54,702 bases of DNA from Xanthobacteraceae bacterium (GTDB lineage: Bacteria; Pseudomonadota; Alphaproteobacteria; Rhizobiales; Xanthobacteraceae): assembly GCA_022841625.1 (NCBI GenBank), contig JALHRD010000034.1:1-54702 (forward strand), given 5' to 3'. Below are positions 1 through 8,191 of this stretch, piece by piece (position 1 is the stretch's first letter; each line of letters starts with the position of its first letter). The notes below the pieces were generated by a model. It did no database searches and was not told where the DNA came from. It saw nothing but the letters and a program-made list of their open reading frames with translations. A program made the position numbers and the translations under genes.

Positions 1-118
1 CGGCTACGCCAGCCAGAAACCATCTGGCCCCAAGACCATCCATGTTGGCCTCATCGAGTTCCAAGCCCTCGCCCAAGGTTGGCTCCTATGCAAAGAAGAA
101 GTGTGAATCCCGTAGCCC
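1..118. mobile_element. End of an insertion sequence (partial, enters from left edge)
   Basis: The first ~118 bases look like the terminal part of an insertion sequence whose body lies outside the window. Two signs support this. A partial open frame on the plus strand (2-106) ends with a transposase-like C-terminus, and the bases just after its stop, read on the minus strand from 118, start GGGCTACGG then TTCAC. A closely similar start occurs at 54585 near the other end of the window (14 of 18 positions match by eye), as expected for terminal inverted repeats of one IS type. No target-site duplication can be checked because only one end is present here. Confidence 0.4.
2..106 (+). CDS. Partial transposase-like ORF, C-terminus only
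   Basis: An open frame enters from the left edge and ends at a TGA at 104-106, giving 34 residues. It contains a Gly-Pro-Lys-Thr-Ile-His-Val-Gly-Leu stretch, which resembles the C-terminal GPK..W.GL pattern I associate with IS4-type transposases. That assignment is from memory and weak. Its last codons overlap the dapF stop codon (86-88) on the other strand. The start and catalytic residues lie outside the window, so family and integrity cannot be judged. Confidence 0.35.
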   Translation, partial: GYASQKPSGPKTIHVGLIEFQALAQGWLLCKEEV

Positions 119-997
119 GTTTACCGGGGAGGGTTGGATGGGGGAAAACAGCTTCGGGTCGAACCGACCTTCGAATTCGTAGGTGACCGGCCCGGTCATC
201 AGCACATGATCGTCGCGCTCGCGCCATTCGATCAGGAGATCGCCGCCCGGCACGCTCGCGGTCGCTATCCGGTTGACGCGCTTGAGCCGCGCGGCGGCCA
301 CCACCACCGCGCAGGCGGCGGAGCCGCAGGCCTTGGTCAATCCGGCGCCGCGCTCCCAGGTGCGCATGACGATGCGTTCGCGCGTAACGATATGCGCCAG
401 CGAAATATTGGCGCGCTCCGGAAACAGCGGATGATTCTCAAGCAGCGGCCCAATCTTGCCGAGGTCGTAGGCGTTGACGTCATCGACCCAGAACACCGCA
501 TGCGGATTGCCCATGTTCACCACCGAGGGCGAATGCAGGATCGGCTGATCGATCGGCCCGATCTGCAACTCAATGGCGCGGGTGTCTTGGAACTTTTCCG
601 CCAGCGGAATCTCGTTCCAGGCAAAGCGCGGCTTGCCCATGTCCACGGTGGAGGTCAGCGGCGCATCGCCCTGCCAGCAATTGATCAGCCCGGCCTTGGT
701 TTCGAATGTCAGGGCGGCCTTGCCGGTCTCCTTGAACACGATGTCAGCAATGCAGCGCATACCATTGCCGCAGGCGCCGGCCTCTGAACCATCGCTGTTG
801 AATATTCGTACGAAGGCGTCGGTGCCCGCAATGCGCGGCGCATGCAGCACCATGAGCTGGTCGTAGGGCACGCCCTGCACCACGGCGCGCGCGTCCGTCG
901 CGGTGACCGCGCCCGGCTCGCGGCGCAGATCCACCACCACGATCTCGTTGCCGAGGCCGTTCATCTTCACAAAGGCATGGTTGGCGAGCGCGCTCAT
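86..997 (-). CDS. dapF: Diaminopimelate epimerase
   Basis: Cytoplasmic, cofactor-independent epimerase converting LL- to meso-diaminopimelate for lysine and peptidoglycan synthesis. The 303-residue protein carries both family signatures with the two catalytic cysteines: ACGNGMRC (Cys76) and KACGSAAC (Cys224). The expected [11 protein letters not shown] substrate-binding stretch lies near residues 161-171. The start [17 protein letters not shown] fits the family N-terminus. The family normally ends shortly after the FDPxLF motif. Here about 17 further residues follow, and the last ten ([10 protein letters not shown]) are encoded by bases 89-118, which look like an insertion-sequence end. The fold and active site should be unaffected. 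The usual neighbour mtaB is not visible. Confidence 0.95.
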   Translation of the reverse strand: MSALANHAFVKMNGLGNEIVVVDLRREPGAVTATDARAVVQGVPYDQLMVLHAPRIAGTDAFVRIFNSDGSEAGACGNGMRCIADIVFKETGKAALTFETKAGLINCWQGDAPLTSTVDMGKPRFAWNEIPLAEKFQDTRAIELQIGPIDQPILHSPSVVNMGNPHAVFWVDDVNAYDLGKIGPLLENHPLFPERANISLAHIVTRERIVMRTWERGAGLTKACGSAACAVVVAAARLKRVNRIATASVPGGDLLIEWRERDDHVLMTGPVTYEFEGRFDPKLFSPIQPSPVNGLRDSHFFFA

Positions 998-1053
998 GAT
1001 CGGTTACCGCCCGCCTTATATGGGAAACCCCGGAGTCTTGGCCAGTGCGACGA

Positions 1054-2064
1054 CTATTCCATCACCTTTTTGCCAACCGCGCGCACGTCGTCAGGTGCGT
1101 TAAATTTGCGGGCGACAATGGCGGCGATCTCATCACCGGTCAGCGGCTCGACATCGAGCCGGGCGCGGCGGGCGTCGTCGAGGAAGGCAGCATCCTTCAT
1201 GGTCGCGGCGAAGGCCGCCCGGATCGCGGCGACCCGCTCGGCCGGCACGCCCGCCGGCAGGAAGAACGGCCGCCCCATAGCCGGCACCAGGCACAGGAAT
1301 TCGAAGATCTCCCGGTGCTTGGCGTTTTCGGCGAGGTCCTGCAGCATACGCACCTTGGGCAATTCGGCGGACTTGCGCAGCCCGAATTGCAGCATCACGT
1401 TGGCCCTGCCGGCCGCCACCCAATCGGCGGTGATCTTGAGCGAGGTCCAGCTTACGACCCGGCCGCCGACCTCGCCGTTCTCGATGGCGTAATCGAGTTC
1501 GTTGGAGCCGGGATAGCCGGCGACGACCTTGAACCTGGTCCCGAGCAGTTCGTTCATGATCCGCGGATAATACGTCGTCGGCGAACCGGGGCCGGTCGCG
1601 CCGACCACGAACTCACGCGACCGCGCGTCCTCGATCGTCTTCACCGGATTGGTGTGCCAGCCCCAGAACACGTTGTTGTCCTCGACCGGACTGCCGATCC
1701 AATGGAACCGCCGGGCGTCGAACTTGACGCCCTCGGTGCCGAGCGCCTGATCCATTGCAATGCCCTGGTTTGGCAACCCGATCGTGGTGCCGTCATGCGG
1801 CCCGACATTGGCAAGCGTATTGGCGAGCCGGCGGCTGCCGGCGCCGGGCAGGTTCTGCACGATAACCGTGGGATTGCCTGGAATGTGACGGCCGATATGG
1901 CGCGCCACCAGCCGCGCATAGAGATCGTAATTGCCGCCGGGCGTGAAGCCGACCGCAATCGCGACCGTGCGCTTGCCATAAAACTCCGCGACCGCCTTGT
2001 CGTCGGCGGACGCCGCGGACGGAAGAACAAGCGTGAGTAGTGCAGCAATCCCGGCGCGATACAT
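1054..2064 (-). CDS. Tripartite tricarboxylate transporter receptor-like protein (TctC/Bug family)
   Basis: Predicted periplasmic solute receptor of the Bug/TctC family (PF03401), which captures carboxylates or other small acids for TctAB-type permeases. Read from the ATG at 2064 it is 336 residues, with a hydrophobic signal peptide to about residue 20 ending SAASA. A GFTPGGNYD ligand-loop motif lies near residues 39-47. A longer TTG start at 2079 adds five residues; the ATG is preferred because GAGGG lies about nine bases upstream and the signal peptide is then well formed. It is divergent from the crotonase gene (73 bp gap). No tctA or tctB gene is present, so the partner permease is unknown. 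It is more divergent than the two tandem receptors at 3737-5715. Confidence 0.85.
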   Translation of the reverse strand: MYRAGIAALLTLVLPSAASADDKAVAEFYGKRTVAIAVGFTPGGNYDLYARLVARHIGRHIPGNPTVIVQNLPGAGSRRLANTLANVGPHDGTTIGLPNQGIAMDQALGTEGVKFDARRFHWIGSPVEDNNVFWGWHTNPVKTIEDARSREFVVGATGPGSPTTYYPRIMNELLGTRFKVVAGYPGSNELDYAIENGEVGGRVVSWTSLKITADWVAAGRANVMLQFGLRKSAELPKVRMLQDLAENAKHREIFEFLCLVPAMGRPFFLPAGVPAERVAAIRAAFAATMKDAAFLDDARRARLDVEPLTGDEIAAIVARKFNAPDDVRAVGKKVME

Positions 2065-2137
2065 CTGCTTGGCCCTCAAAGGCTGTCAGCATGAAGCCGA
2101 TCGGCTATCACAGCAAGTATCAGCAGGAGAGACAACC

Positions 2138-2926
2138 ATGCCCGCCTACAACACCATCACCGTCACCCGCGACGGACAGGTCGCAACCCTCACCATCCAG
2201 TCGAAGGACCGCAAAGCGCTGACCGGCCCGCATGTCGAGATCGGCGCGGCGGTGGCGGAGCTGCGTTACGACAATAGCGTGCGGGTGGTCGTCATCACCG
2301 GCAGCGACGATGCTTTCTTCCTGCCGCCGAAAGGCTCGCCCAAGGCGTCCGGCCACACGCCCGGGCACGATTGGGACCTCACCCAGGGCATGCACCGCAC
2401 CTATCAGTCGATCATCGAGATCGAGAAGCCGGTGATCGCCAAGGTCAACGGCAATGCCATCGGCTTCGGTTCGAGCCTGGCGTTTGCCTGCGACCTCATC
2501 GTCGCGAGCGAAGAGTCAATCTTTTGCGACCACCACCTCGCCATGGGCCAGTCGATCCAGGGCGGCCGCACCGATTTCGGCACGGTGCCGGGCGATGGCG
2601 GCACGGTGTTCGTGCCACTACATATGACGCCCTGCTTGGCGAAGGAATATCTCTGGCTGGCGCGGGAGATGACCGGGAAAGAACTCGCGGCAGCGCGCAT
2701 CATCAATGCGGCGGTTCCGGCCGACAAGCTCAACGCCACCGTCGACGCAATGGCAGCGGCGCTGCTCCAACGCACGCCCTATTCACTGGCGCTGGCCAAG
2801 CGCGCCGCCAACAAAATGCACGCCGAGCGATTCAACCTGAGCTACGATCTCGCCTGGAGCTATGAGCTGCTCAACTTCTTCCAGCACGGCCAGCATGTCG
2901 ACGAGCGGGGCGTGACGACACTGTAG
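2138..2926 (+). CDS. Enoyl-CoA hydratase/isomerase family (crotonase) protein
   Basis: Crotonase-fold acyl-CoA enzyme of 262 residues. The central GNAIGFGSSLAFACDLIVAS stretch matches the family oxyanion-hole and core signature, and GTVPGDGGTVFVPL corresponds to the second signature region. The ATG at 2138 is chosen over upstream in-frame codons because AGGAGAG lies just before it and the protein then begins at the usual beta strand (NTITVTRDGQVATLTI). The two Glu residues used by classical enoyl-CoA hydratases are not obvious at their expected places, so isomerase, hydrolase or decarboxylase activity is equally possible. It converges on the hydrolase gene three bases away and may belong with it to one catabolic cluster. 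Confidence 0.8.
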   Translation: MPAYNTITVTRDGQVATLTIQSKDRKALTGPHVEIGAAVAELRYDNSVRVVVITGSDDAFFLPPKGSPKASGHTPGHDWDLTQGMHRTYQSIIEIEKPVIAKVNGNAIGFGSSLAFACDLIVASEESIFCDHHLAMGQSIQGGRTDFGTVPGDGGTVFVPLHMTPCLAKEYLWLAREMTGKELAAARIINAAVPADKLNATVDAMAAALLQRTPYSLALAKRAANKMHAERFNLSYDLAWSYELLNFFQHGQHVDERGVTTL

Positions 2927-2929
2927 AAA

Positions 2930-3721
2930 TTACCGGCCTGGCCAGAGCCCGTTCGCCTTCAGAAACTCTACCACCGCGCCATCGAACACTGCTGGGTCCT
3001 CGATGCAACAGGCGTGGCCGGTATCGGGCAGCACCACATGCCGGGCGCCCGGGATCAGCGAGGCGGTCTCGCCGCCACGCTGCAGCGACACGTCATACGC
3101 GCCGTTGATAACCAAAGTTGGCGGCTTCATTGCCGCGAGTCGATCGCGCATGTCGCAGGCTTCACGCGCCCGAAAGATTTGCGCGATGCAGCGGCCGGAC
3201 AGCGTGTCCGCATTTTCCGAGAACAGATCGAGCACCCAGGCGCCAAGCCTGGTGTCGCAAAAGCCCGGTGCGACCAATTCGCGGATATGAGAACGCTGGT
3301 AGCCGCGCAGATCGGCCGAGGTATAGCCAGCGACCCGGCCGGCAATATCGGCGCCGCCTTTGCTCGAACCGCCCACCAGAATGATGGCGTCGCACATCTG
3401 CGGCCGGTCGAGCCCGATCAACAGCGAGATTCCGGAACCGACGCTCACGCCCATGAAGATCGCGCGCGCAATTTTTTCCTGCGCGCATACCGCCAGCACA
3501 TCCTCGGCCATATCGTTGAGCGTGAACGGCGTTTCCGGCTTGTCGGAGCGGCCATAGCCGCGGATATCCATCGCCACCACACGGAAATAGGGCGCGAAGC
3601 TTGCAAGCTGATAGGTGAACAGCCGATGGTCGAACGGATTGGCATGCACAAGCACCATCGGCGGCCCGTCGCCACAGGTCTCATAATAGACGTTGATGCC
3701 GCAATTGTTTGCAAAAGGCAT
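2930..3721 (-). CDS. Alpha/beta-fold hydrolase
   Basis: A 263-residue alpha/beta hydrolase. Visible features are HANPFD near the oxyanion loop (residues 26-31), the DIRGYGRSD strand-turn (52-60), the nucleophile elbow GVSVGSG with Ser93, a NGAYDVS acid region and a C-terminal DTGHAC with the catalytic His. The family includes esterases, carboxyl-ester lactonases (PcaD-like) and dehalogenases; substrate cannot be read from the sequence. The gene follows the receptor gene at 3737-4702 by 15 bases on the same strand, so co-transcription from the receptor operon is likely. Its ribosome binding site is weak, consistent with coupling to the upstream gene. Confidence 0.85.
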   Translation of the reverse strand: MPFANNCGINVYYETCGDGPPMVLVHANPFDHRLFTYQLASFAPYFRVVAMDIRGYGRSDKPETPFTLNDMAEDVLAVCAQEKIARAIFMGVSVGSGISLLIGLDRPQMCDAIILVGGSSKGGADIAGRVAGYTSADLRGYQRSHIRELVAPGFCDTRLGAWVLDLFSENADTLSGRCIAQIFRAREACDMRDRLAAMKPPTLVINGAYDVSLQRGGETASLIPGARHVVLPDTGHACCIEDPAVFDGAVVEFLKANGLWPGR

Positions 3722-3736
3722 TGCTGCGTTACGACA

Positions 3737-4702
3737 CTATTGACTGCCCGCGATGCCGGCCTGCTGCACCACCTTGCCCCAACGGGCAATCTCCGATTTC
3801 ACGAAGGCCTGCAAGCCCGCGACCGAGGTCGTCTCCATCGGCAACATGCCGGTCTTGGCGACCTGGCCCGCGATCTCGGGGGTGGCGAGCAGGTTCCTGA
3901 ACTCGGCATGCAGCCGATCCACGATGGCGGGCGGCGTCTTGGCCGGCGCGACGATCATTTGCCAGGACGCCACATCGAAGCCCTTCACGGTGTCGTTGAC
4001 CGGCGGCACGTCGGGCAGCGTCGGGATCCGCGCCGCCGTAGAAACCCCGACCGCGCGCACCTTGCCTTCGCGGATGAGCGACAGCGCCGGGCCGAGATCG
4101 ACAAACATCAGCGGCACGTGGCCGGCGATTACATCGGTGATCGCAGGCACGCTGCCCTTGTAGGGTACCGGCGACATTTCAATGCCGGTCATGCTCTTGA
4201 GTAGTTCCGCGAACAGATGGTGCGGCACGCCCGCTCCTGCCGTCGCGTAGGAGACCTTGCCATTTTGCGACTTCACGTAAGCGATCAGGTCGGCGACCGA
4301 ATTGATCGGCAACGCCGGATTGACCACCAGTACGAATGGCGTTTGCGCCGCCATTGCGAGCGGCACGAAATCGACAACCGGATCGTAAGGCAGCTTTTTG
4401 TAGAGCGTGACATTGACCGCCATGGTCGGGCTCGGCGCGATCATGATGGTGTGGCCGTCAGGCTCGGCGCGCGCGGTCGCAACCGCGCCGATGACCCCGC
4501 CTGCGCCAGGCTTGTTCTCGACCACGAACGGCCGGCCGAAGATCTTTTCAAGGCGCGGACTCAAGATGCGCGCCAGAATGTCGCCAGCGCCGCCCGCGGC
4601 AAATGGAATGACCATCGTCACGGGCTTGGTCGGGTAATCTTGCGCCGCGGCCGGCGTCGCGAACAGCGCCAAGGCCAGCATAGTTCGTGCAATTATTTGC
4701 AT
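3737..4702 (-). CDS. Tripartite tricarboxylate transporter receptor-like protein (TctC/Bug family)
   Basis: Periplasmic receptor of 321 residues with a signal peptide ending PAAAQ near residue 21, followed by DYPTKPVTMVIPF and the ligand-loop motif AAGGAGD that typifies PF03401. The open frame extends 26 codons upstream, but the ATG at 4702 is preferred because GAGGAGAA precedes it and the signal peptide starts there. It is in tandem with a similar receptor at 4735-5715 (32 bp gap), suggesting a duplicated pair. The downstream hydrolase suggests use in uptake and breakdown of an ester or organic acid; this is inference. No membrane subunits are encoded nearby. Confidence 0.9.
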   Translation of the reverse strand: MQIIARTMLALALFATPAAAQDYPTKPVTMVIPFAAGGAGDILARILSPRLEKIFGRPFVVENKPGAGGVIGAVATARAEPDGHTIMIAPSPTMAVNVTLYKKLPYDPVVDFVPLAMAAQTPFVLVVNPALPINSVADLIAYVKSQNGKVSYATAGAGVPHHLFAELLKSMTGIEMSPVPYKGSVPAITDVIAGHVPLMFVDLGPALSLIREGKVRAVGVSTAARIPTLPDVPPVNDTVKGFDVASWQMIVAPAKTPPAIVDRLHAEFRNLLATPEIAGQVAKTGMLPMETTSVAGLQAFVKSEIARWGKVVQQAGIAGSQ

Positions 4703-4734
4703 GCCGACATTCTCCTCACCTATGGCAATGGATG

Positions 4735-5715
4735 CTACTGGGTCCCCTTGGCGCCAGCGGCTTCCACCACCTTCGCCCAATACGCGATCTCGGATTGCAC
4801 AAAGGCCTGCAACTGCACAACCGACGGCGTCGCGATGGCGATGTGACCGCGGCCGTTGATGTCGTTCATCACCGGCGGCTCACGCACAATGGCATTGAGT
4901 TCGGCATTCAACCGATCGACGATAACGCGCGGCGTCTTCGCGGGTGCGACCAGCATCTGCCAAGCGGAGGCGTCGTAGCCGGGCACGCCAGCTTCCTGAA
5001 GTGTCGGCAGGTCGGGTGCCGCGGGCGCGCGATCCTTGGTCGAGACACCGAGTACGGTCAGCTTGCCGGCGCGGATATGCGGCAGTGCGCCAAGAAGATC
5101 GGAAAACATCACCGACACATGGCCGGCGATGGTGTCTTGCAGGCCGGGCGCGTTGCCCTTGTAGGGAACCGCCGTCATCGGAATGCCCAGCGCATTCTGC
5201 AACAGCACCATATAGAGATGCGCCGCCGAGCCGGCGCCGGTCGATGCATAAGCGAGACCGCCCGGATTGGCCTTGGCCGCGCGCACGAGATCGGCAATCG
5301 ACTTCATCGGCAAGGCGGAATTAACCACCAGCACGAACGGCACGCCTGACACCAGGGCGACCGGGATGAAATCATTGGTCGGGTCGTAAGCCAGATTCTT
5401 AAACACGCTGACATTGATCGCCATCGTGGTCGACGTGGTCATCAGCAGCGTATGGCCGTCAGGCGGCGCTTTGGCGACCGAAACCGCCGCCACGACATTG
5501 GCCCCGCCGGGCCGATTTTCCACCACGAAGGTACCCTTGAGGCGCTGTTCGAGCTTCTGCGCCAGCATACGCGCGAGCCAGTCGGTCGAACCGCCGGCCG
5601 GAAACGGCACGATCACATTGACCGGCCGCGTGGGGTAGTCCTGCGCGGCGCCAGGAGGGGCGCCCAGGGCCAGCAGCGCGGCGAGGATCGCCCCGCCAAA
5701 ACCAACGAAATTCAT
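4735..5715 (-). CDS. Tripartite tricarboxylate transporter receptor-like protein (TctC/Bug family)
   Basis: First gene of the minus-strand run 5715-2930. The ATG at 5715 gives 326 residues with a clean signal peptide (MNFVGFGGAILAALLALG, cleavage after GAAQ) and the motif VIVPFPAGGSTDWLAR. A GAGGATAGG ribosome binding site precedes this ATG. The frame stays open 238 codons further upstream, but that extension is antisense to rplU and has no family similarity, so it is excluded. It is closely similar in layout to the receptor at 3737-4702: both share DYPT.PV, LPYDP/LAYDP, VVNPALP/VVNSALP and VPYKG blocks. Confidence 0.9.
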   Translation of the reverse strand: MNFVGFGGAILAALLALGAPPGAAQDYPTRPVNVIVPFPAGGSTDWLARMLAQKLEQRLKGTFVVENRPGGANVVAAVSVAKAPPDGHTLLMTTSTTMAINVSVFKNLAYDPTNDFIPVALVSGVPFVLVVNSALPMKSIADLVRAAKANPGGLAYASTGAGSAAHLYMVLLQNALGIPMTAVPYKGNAPGLQDTIAGHVSVMFSDLLGALPHIRAGKLTVLGVSTKDRAPAAPDLPTLQEAGVPGYDASAWQMLVAPAKTPRVIVDRLNAELNAIVREPPVMNDINGRGHIAIATPSVVQLQAFVQSEIAYWAKVVEAAGAKGTQ

Positions 5716-5810
5716 GCCTATCCTCGAATTTTCAAGCGCAGACCGGCCACCCGCCCAGTCCCCAAAGATTGACAGTAGCGCAGGAATTTGGCCGCTGTCA
5801 GTGCGTTTCC

Positions 5811-5839
5811 TTGACACGGCCGGCCCCCATCGCCATAAA
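5811..5839 (+). promoter_or_regulatory. Predicted sigma-70 promoter of rplU-rpmA
   Basis: TTGACA at 5811-5816 and CATAAA at 5834-5839 are separated by exactly 17 bases, upstream of rplU and pointing toward it. This leaves a leader of roughly 130 bases before the rplU ATG at 5977. A second TTGACA-like box at 5769 lacks a matching -10 at the right distance. Confidence 0.6.
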
Positions 5840-5976
5840 CCCCGGCTTAGGCGCGGGTTTTGCCGTTCGCGCCGATTGGTTGCGGGCCTTGAGGCTTCGC
5901 AGAAAACCCCAAACGACTGGAAGAAGCCGGTCCGGACCTCGTGCCGCACGCCGGAATCGAACACAAGGGAAGAACG

Positions 5977-6483
5977 ATGTTCGCAGTCATCAAGACCGGC
6001 GGAAAACAGTATCGGGTCGCCGCCGACGACGTGCTCAAGATCGAAAAGATCGTGGGCGAGCCCGGCGAGATTATCCAGCTCGGCAACGTGCTGGTGGTGG
6101 GCGGCGACAGCGTCACGCTGGGCGTGCCAATTGTCGCTGGCGCCTCGGTCGCGGCCGAGGTGCTGGAGCAGGGCCGCAACCCTAAGGTCATCGCATTCAA
6201 AAAGCGCCGTCGCAAGAATTCGCGGCGCAAGCGCGGCCACCGGCAGGAATTCACCCTGCTCAGGATCACCGAAATCCTGACCGATGGGGCAAAGCCGACC
6301 ATGACCGCGCGGCCAAAACACGTGCGTAAGCCGAAACCGGTCGACGTCGCCGCTGAAGCGGGCGATGATGCCCCCGCCAAGGCTCCAGCCAAGGCGAAAT
6401 CCGCCAAGAAGCCGGCAACCAAGGCTCAATCGCCAGCAAAGGCCAAAGCTGCGGCCAAAGGTAAGCCAAAGTCAAAGAAGTGA
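5977..6483 (+). CDS. rplU: 50S ribosomal protein L21
   Basis: Large-subunit ribosomal protein that binds 23S rRNA. The N-terminal ~100 residues are standard L21 ([21 protein letters not shown], then the basic [19 protein letters not shown] loop). The ATG at 5977 is chosen by homology and by AAGGGAAG just upstream. Bacterial L21 is usually about 100-105 residues; this one has 168. The extra ~65 residues form a low-complexity Lys/Ala/Pro tail, as known in several Hyphomicrobiales L21 proteins. It is followed by rpmA after 51 bases and the pair ends at a strong terminator. Confidence 0.97.
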   Translation: MFAVIKTGGKQYRVAADDVLKIEKIVGEPGEIIQLGNVLVVGGDSVTLGVPIVAGASVAAEVLEQGRNPKVIAFKKRRRKNSRRKRGHRQEFTLLRITEILTDGAKPTMTARPKHVRKPKPVDVAAEAGDDAPAKAPAKAKSAKKPATKAQSPAKAKAAAKGKPKSKK

Positions 6484-6534
6484 TGATTTCGTCACAAAGT
6501 TGGACTATATAACTCCCGACTGAGGACATTTATT

Positions 6535-6807
6535 ATGGCTCACAAGAAAGCAGGCGGTTCATCCCGCAACGGGCGCGACTCCAACAGCCAGCGCCTCGGC
6601 CTGAAGATTTTCGGCGGCCAGAATGTGGTGGCCGGCAACATCATTGCGCGCCAGCGCGGCACCAAGTGGCATCCCGGCAGCAATGTCGGCCTGGCCAAGG
6701 ACCACACGCTGTTTGCCTTGACTGACGGCCACGTCGCGTTCCGCACCAAAGCCAAAGGCCGCATCTTCGTGTCGGTTGTTCCGATGACGCAGGTAGCAGC
6801 CGAATAG
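6535..6807 (+). CDS. rpmA: 50S ribosomal protein L27
   Basis: L27 reaches toward the peptidyl-transferase centre with its N-terminus. The 90-residue protein starts [21 protein letters not shown], the canonical family sequence, and contains [17 protein letters not shown]. Length is typical. It is second in the rplU-rpmA operon and is followed by two hairpins, the second a clear terminator. Confidence 0.97.
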   Translation: MAHKKAGGSSRNGRDSNSQRLGLKIFGGQNVVAGNIIARQRGTKWHPGSNVGLAKDHTLFALTDGHVAFRTKAKGRIFVSVVPMTQVAAE

Positions 6808-6824
6808 ACGGCGGACGAAATCAA

Positions 6825-6856
6825 GTTCCGCCGGCATCCAGTCGATCCGGCGGAAC
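6825..6856 (+). repeat. Hairpin downstream of rpmA
   Basis: A 10-bp perfect inverted repeat, GTTCCGCCGG and CCGGCGGAAC, around a 12-base loop, 17 bases after the rpmA stop. No T run follows it, so it is more likely a 3'-end protecting or accessory stem than a terminator on its own. Confidence 0.55.
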
Positions 6857-6871
6857 CCATAGGGTTCCCAT

Positions 6872-6909
6872 GAGGGGAGACCGGATTGCCGGCTCCCCTC
6901 TTCGCTTTT
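6872..6909 (+). terminator. Rho-independent terminator of rplU-rpmA
   Basis: GAGGGGAG pairs with CTCCCCTC, with an inner CCGG/CCGG stem, followed by TTCGCTTTT. The stem is long and G+C rich and sits between rpmA and the GNAT gene, separating the ribosomal operon from the accessory genes. Confidence 0.75.
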
Positions 6910-6923
6910 GAGGAGCCCGTGTC

Positions 6924-7523
6924 ATGACGTTGCAAGCGCAAGGTTCGACCGAACCGCCCCGAAGAACCCATAGCCCGGCGCTCAAGACCCGGCGACTTCT
7001 GCTGCGCGCACCGCGTCCCGACGATGCCGAAGCCATGGTGGCGCTGTTGAGCGACCGTCGCATCGCGGAGAACACCGCACGCATTCCGCATCCCTATAGC
7101 ACGGCCGACGCCGAGACCTTCATTGCCCACGCCGCGGATGGCATCGGACCCTCGTTCCTAATAACGCTGACCGACGGCCAGATCATCGGCGGCTGCGGCA
7201 TTGCCACGTTGCGCGCCGACGGCCCCGAAATCGGCTACTGGATCGGCGTTCCGCATTGGGGCCATGGCTACGCCACCGAAGCGGCGCGGGCGGTGGTCGA
7301 CCACGCCTTCCGGGACCTCGGACTGCCCGAACTTCGCGCCGGCGCACGGGTGTCCAATCCGACGTCGCGGCGCGTGTTGGAAAAATGCGGCTTCCAATGG
7401 ACCGGCGTGGTCCTGCAGCGCGTCGTCGCAATCAACTCGTCGGCTCCCTCCGACCGATTCCGGCTCGATCGCCCCCTGTGGGCATCACTGCGAAATTGGG
7501 GCAAAGTGCGATTGGTTGCCTGA
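6924..7523 (+). CDS. GNAT family N-acetyltransferase (RimJ/RimL-like)
   Basis: A 199-residue acetyl-CoA-dependent acetyltransferase of the RimJ/RimL type. It begins with the typical LKTRRLLLRAPRPDDAEAMVALLSD segment, has IGYWIGVPHWGHGYATEAARAVVDHAF (the acetyl-CoA pyrophosphate loop, G-H-G-Y-A) and ends with NPTSRRVLEKCGFQWTG. The ATG at 6924 follows GAGGAG. A GNAT gene after rpmA is common in this order. The substrate is not predictable; N-terminal protein acetylation or small-molecule acetylation are both known in the family. Confidence 0.85.
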   Translation: MTLQAQGSTEPPRRTHSPALKTRRLLLRAPRPDDAEAMVALLSDRRIAENTARIPHPYSTADAETFIAHAADGIGPSFLITLTDGQIIGGCGIATLRADGPEIGYWIGVPHWGHGYATEAARAVVDHAFRDLGLPELRAGARVSNPTSRRVLEKCGFQWTGVVLQRVVAINSSAPSDRFRLDRPLWASLRNWGKVRLVA

Positions 7524-7537
7524 CAACGGGAGCTTTG

Positions 7538-7936
7538 ATGATGCCCGCGCCTTTTACGATTATCGGTCTCGATCACGTGGTGCTACGCGCCCGTGATCCA
7601 GCCGCGCTCGAAAAATTCTATATCGAGGTGCTCGGCTGTAGCTTCGAACTACGGCAAGGCAACCTTGCGCAGCTGCGCGCCGGACGAGCGCTGATCGACA
7701 TTGTGCCCGACAATGAGGCCCTCGCGTCCTCGCGCATGGCGGGCGCCAATCTCGATCATCTGTGCCTGCGCATCGAGCCTTTCGACGCCGCCGCTATCGC
7801 CCGCCACTTCGACGCCCACGGCGTCGCGTGCGGCGCGGAAAAACCGCGATATGGCGCGGAGGGGCGCGGCCCATCGGTTTATCTTAACGATCCGGAAGGA
7901 AACGGCGTCGAGCTCAAGGGTCCCGTGCAAGGTTGA
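7538..7936 (+). CDS. VOC family (glyoxalase/dioxygenase-like) protein
   Basis: A 132-residue vicinal-oxygen-chelate fold protein. LDHVVLRARDPAALEKFYIEVLGC is the classical first beta-alpha-beta unit, LDHLCLRIEPFD the start of the second, and VYLNDPEGNGVEL the C-terminal metal-site strand. The expected ligands His (LDH), His (LDH) and Glu (VEL) are present. The ATG at 7538 is preferred over longer in-frame extensions because CGGGAG lies upstream. It starts 14 bases after the GNAT stop, so the two may be co-transcribed. Substrate is unknown; relatives detoxify methylglyoxal or confer fosfomycin or bleomycin resistance. Confidence 0.85.
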   Translation: MMPAPFTIIGLDHVVLRARDPAALEKFYIEVLGCSFELRQGNLAQLRAGRALIDIVPDNEALASSRMAGANLDHLCLRIEPFDAAAIARHFDAHGVACGAEKPRYGAEGRGPSVYLNDPEGNGVELKGPVQG

Positions 7937-8191
7937 CGCGATCCAAATCCGCAGCGCGCAATGCCCGCGGACAGCCATAACGCTTCCTTCCAGGCCGGCC
8001 GTAAGATTCGATAGCACCGTTAAAATGTGCCGCAACGCAACGGGAACACCGGCCGAACAAACCGCAAGACGCGACGAACAAGGCGCGCACATCACCCCGC
8101 GGCAACGGTAATGAACCGTCACCGGTTGACCGCGGCCATGGCTAATGTAGCGTTCATGGTTACGGCACTATCCCGGTGATGGAGGACAGAA

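Noticed and set aside
5716-6429. A 238-codon upstream extension of the receptor gene at 4735-5715
   Set aside because: It is antisense to the real rplU gene, has no family similarity, and the ATG at 5715 has a signal peptide and ribosome binding site.
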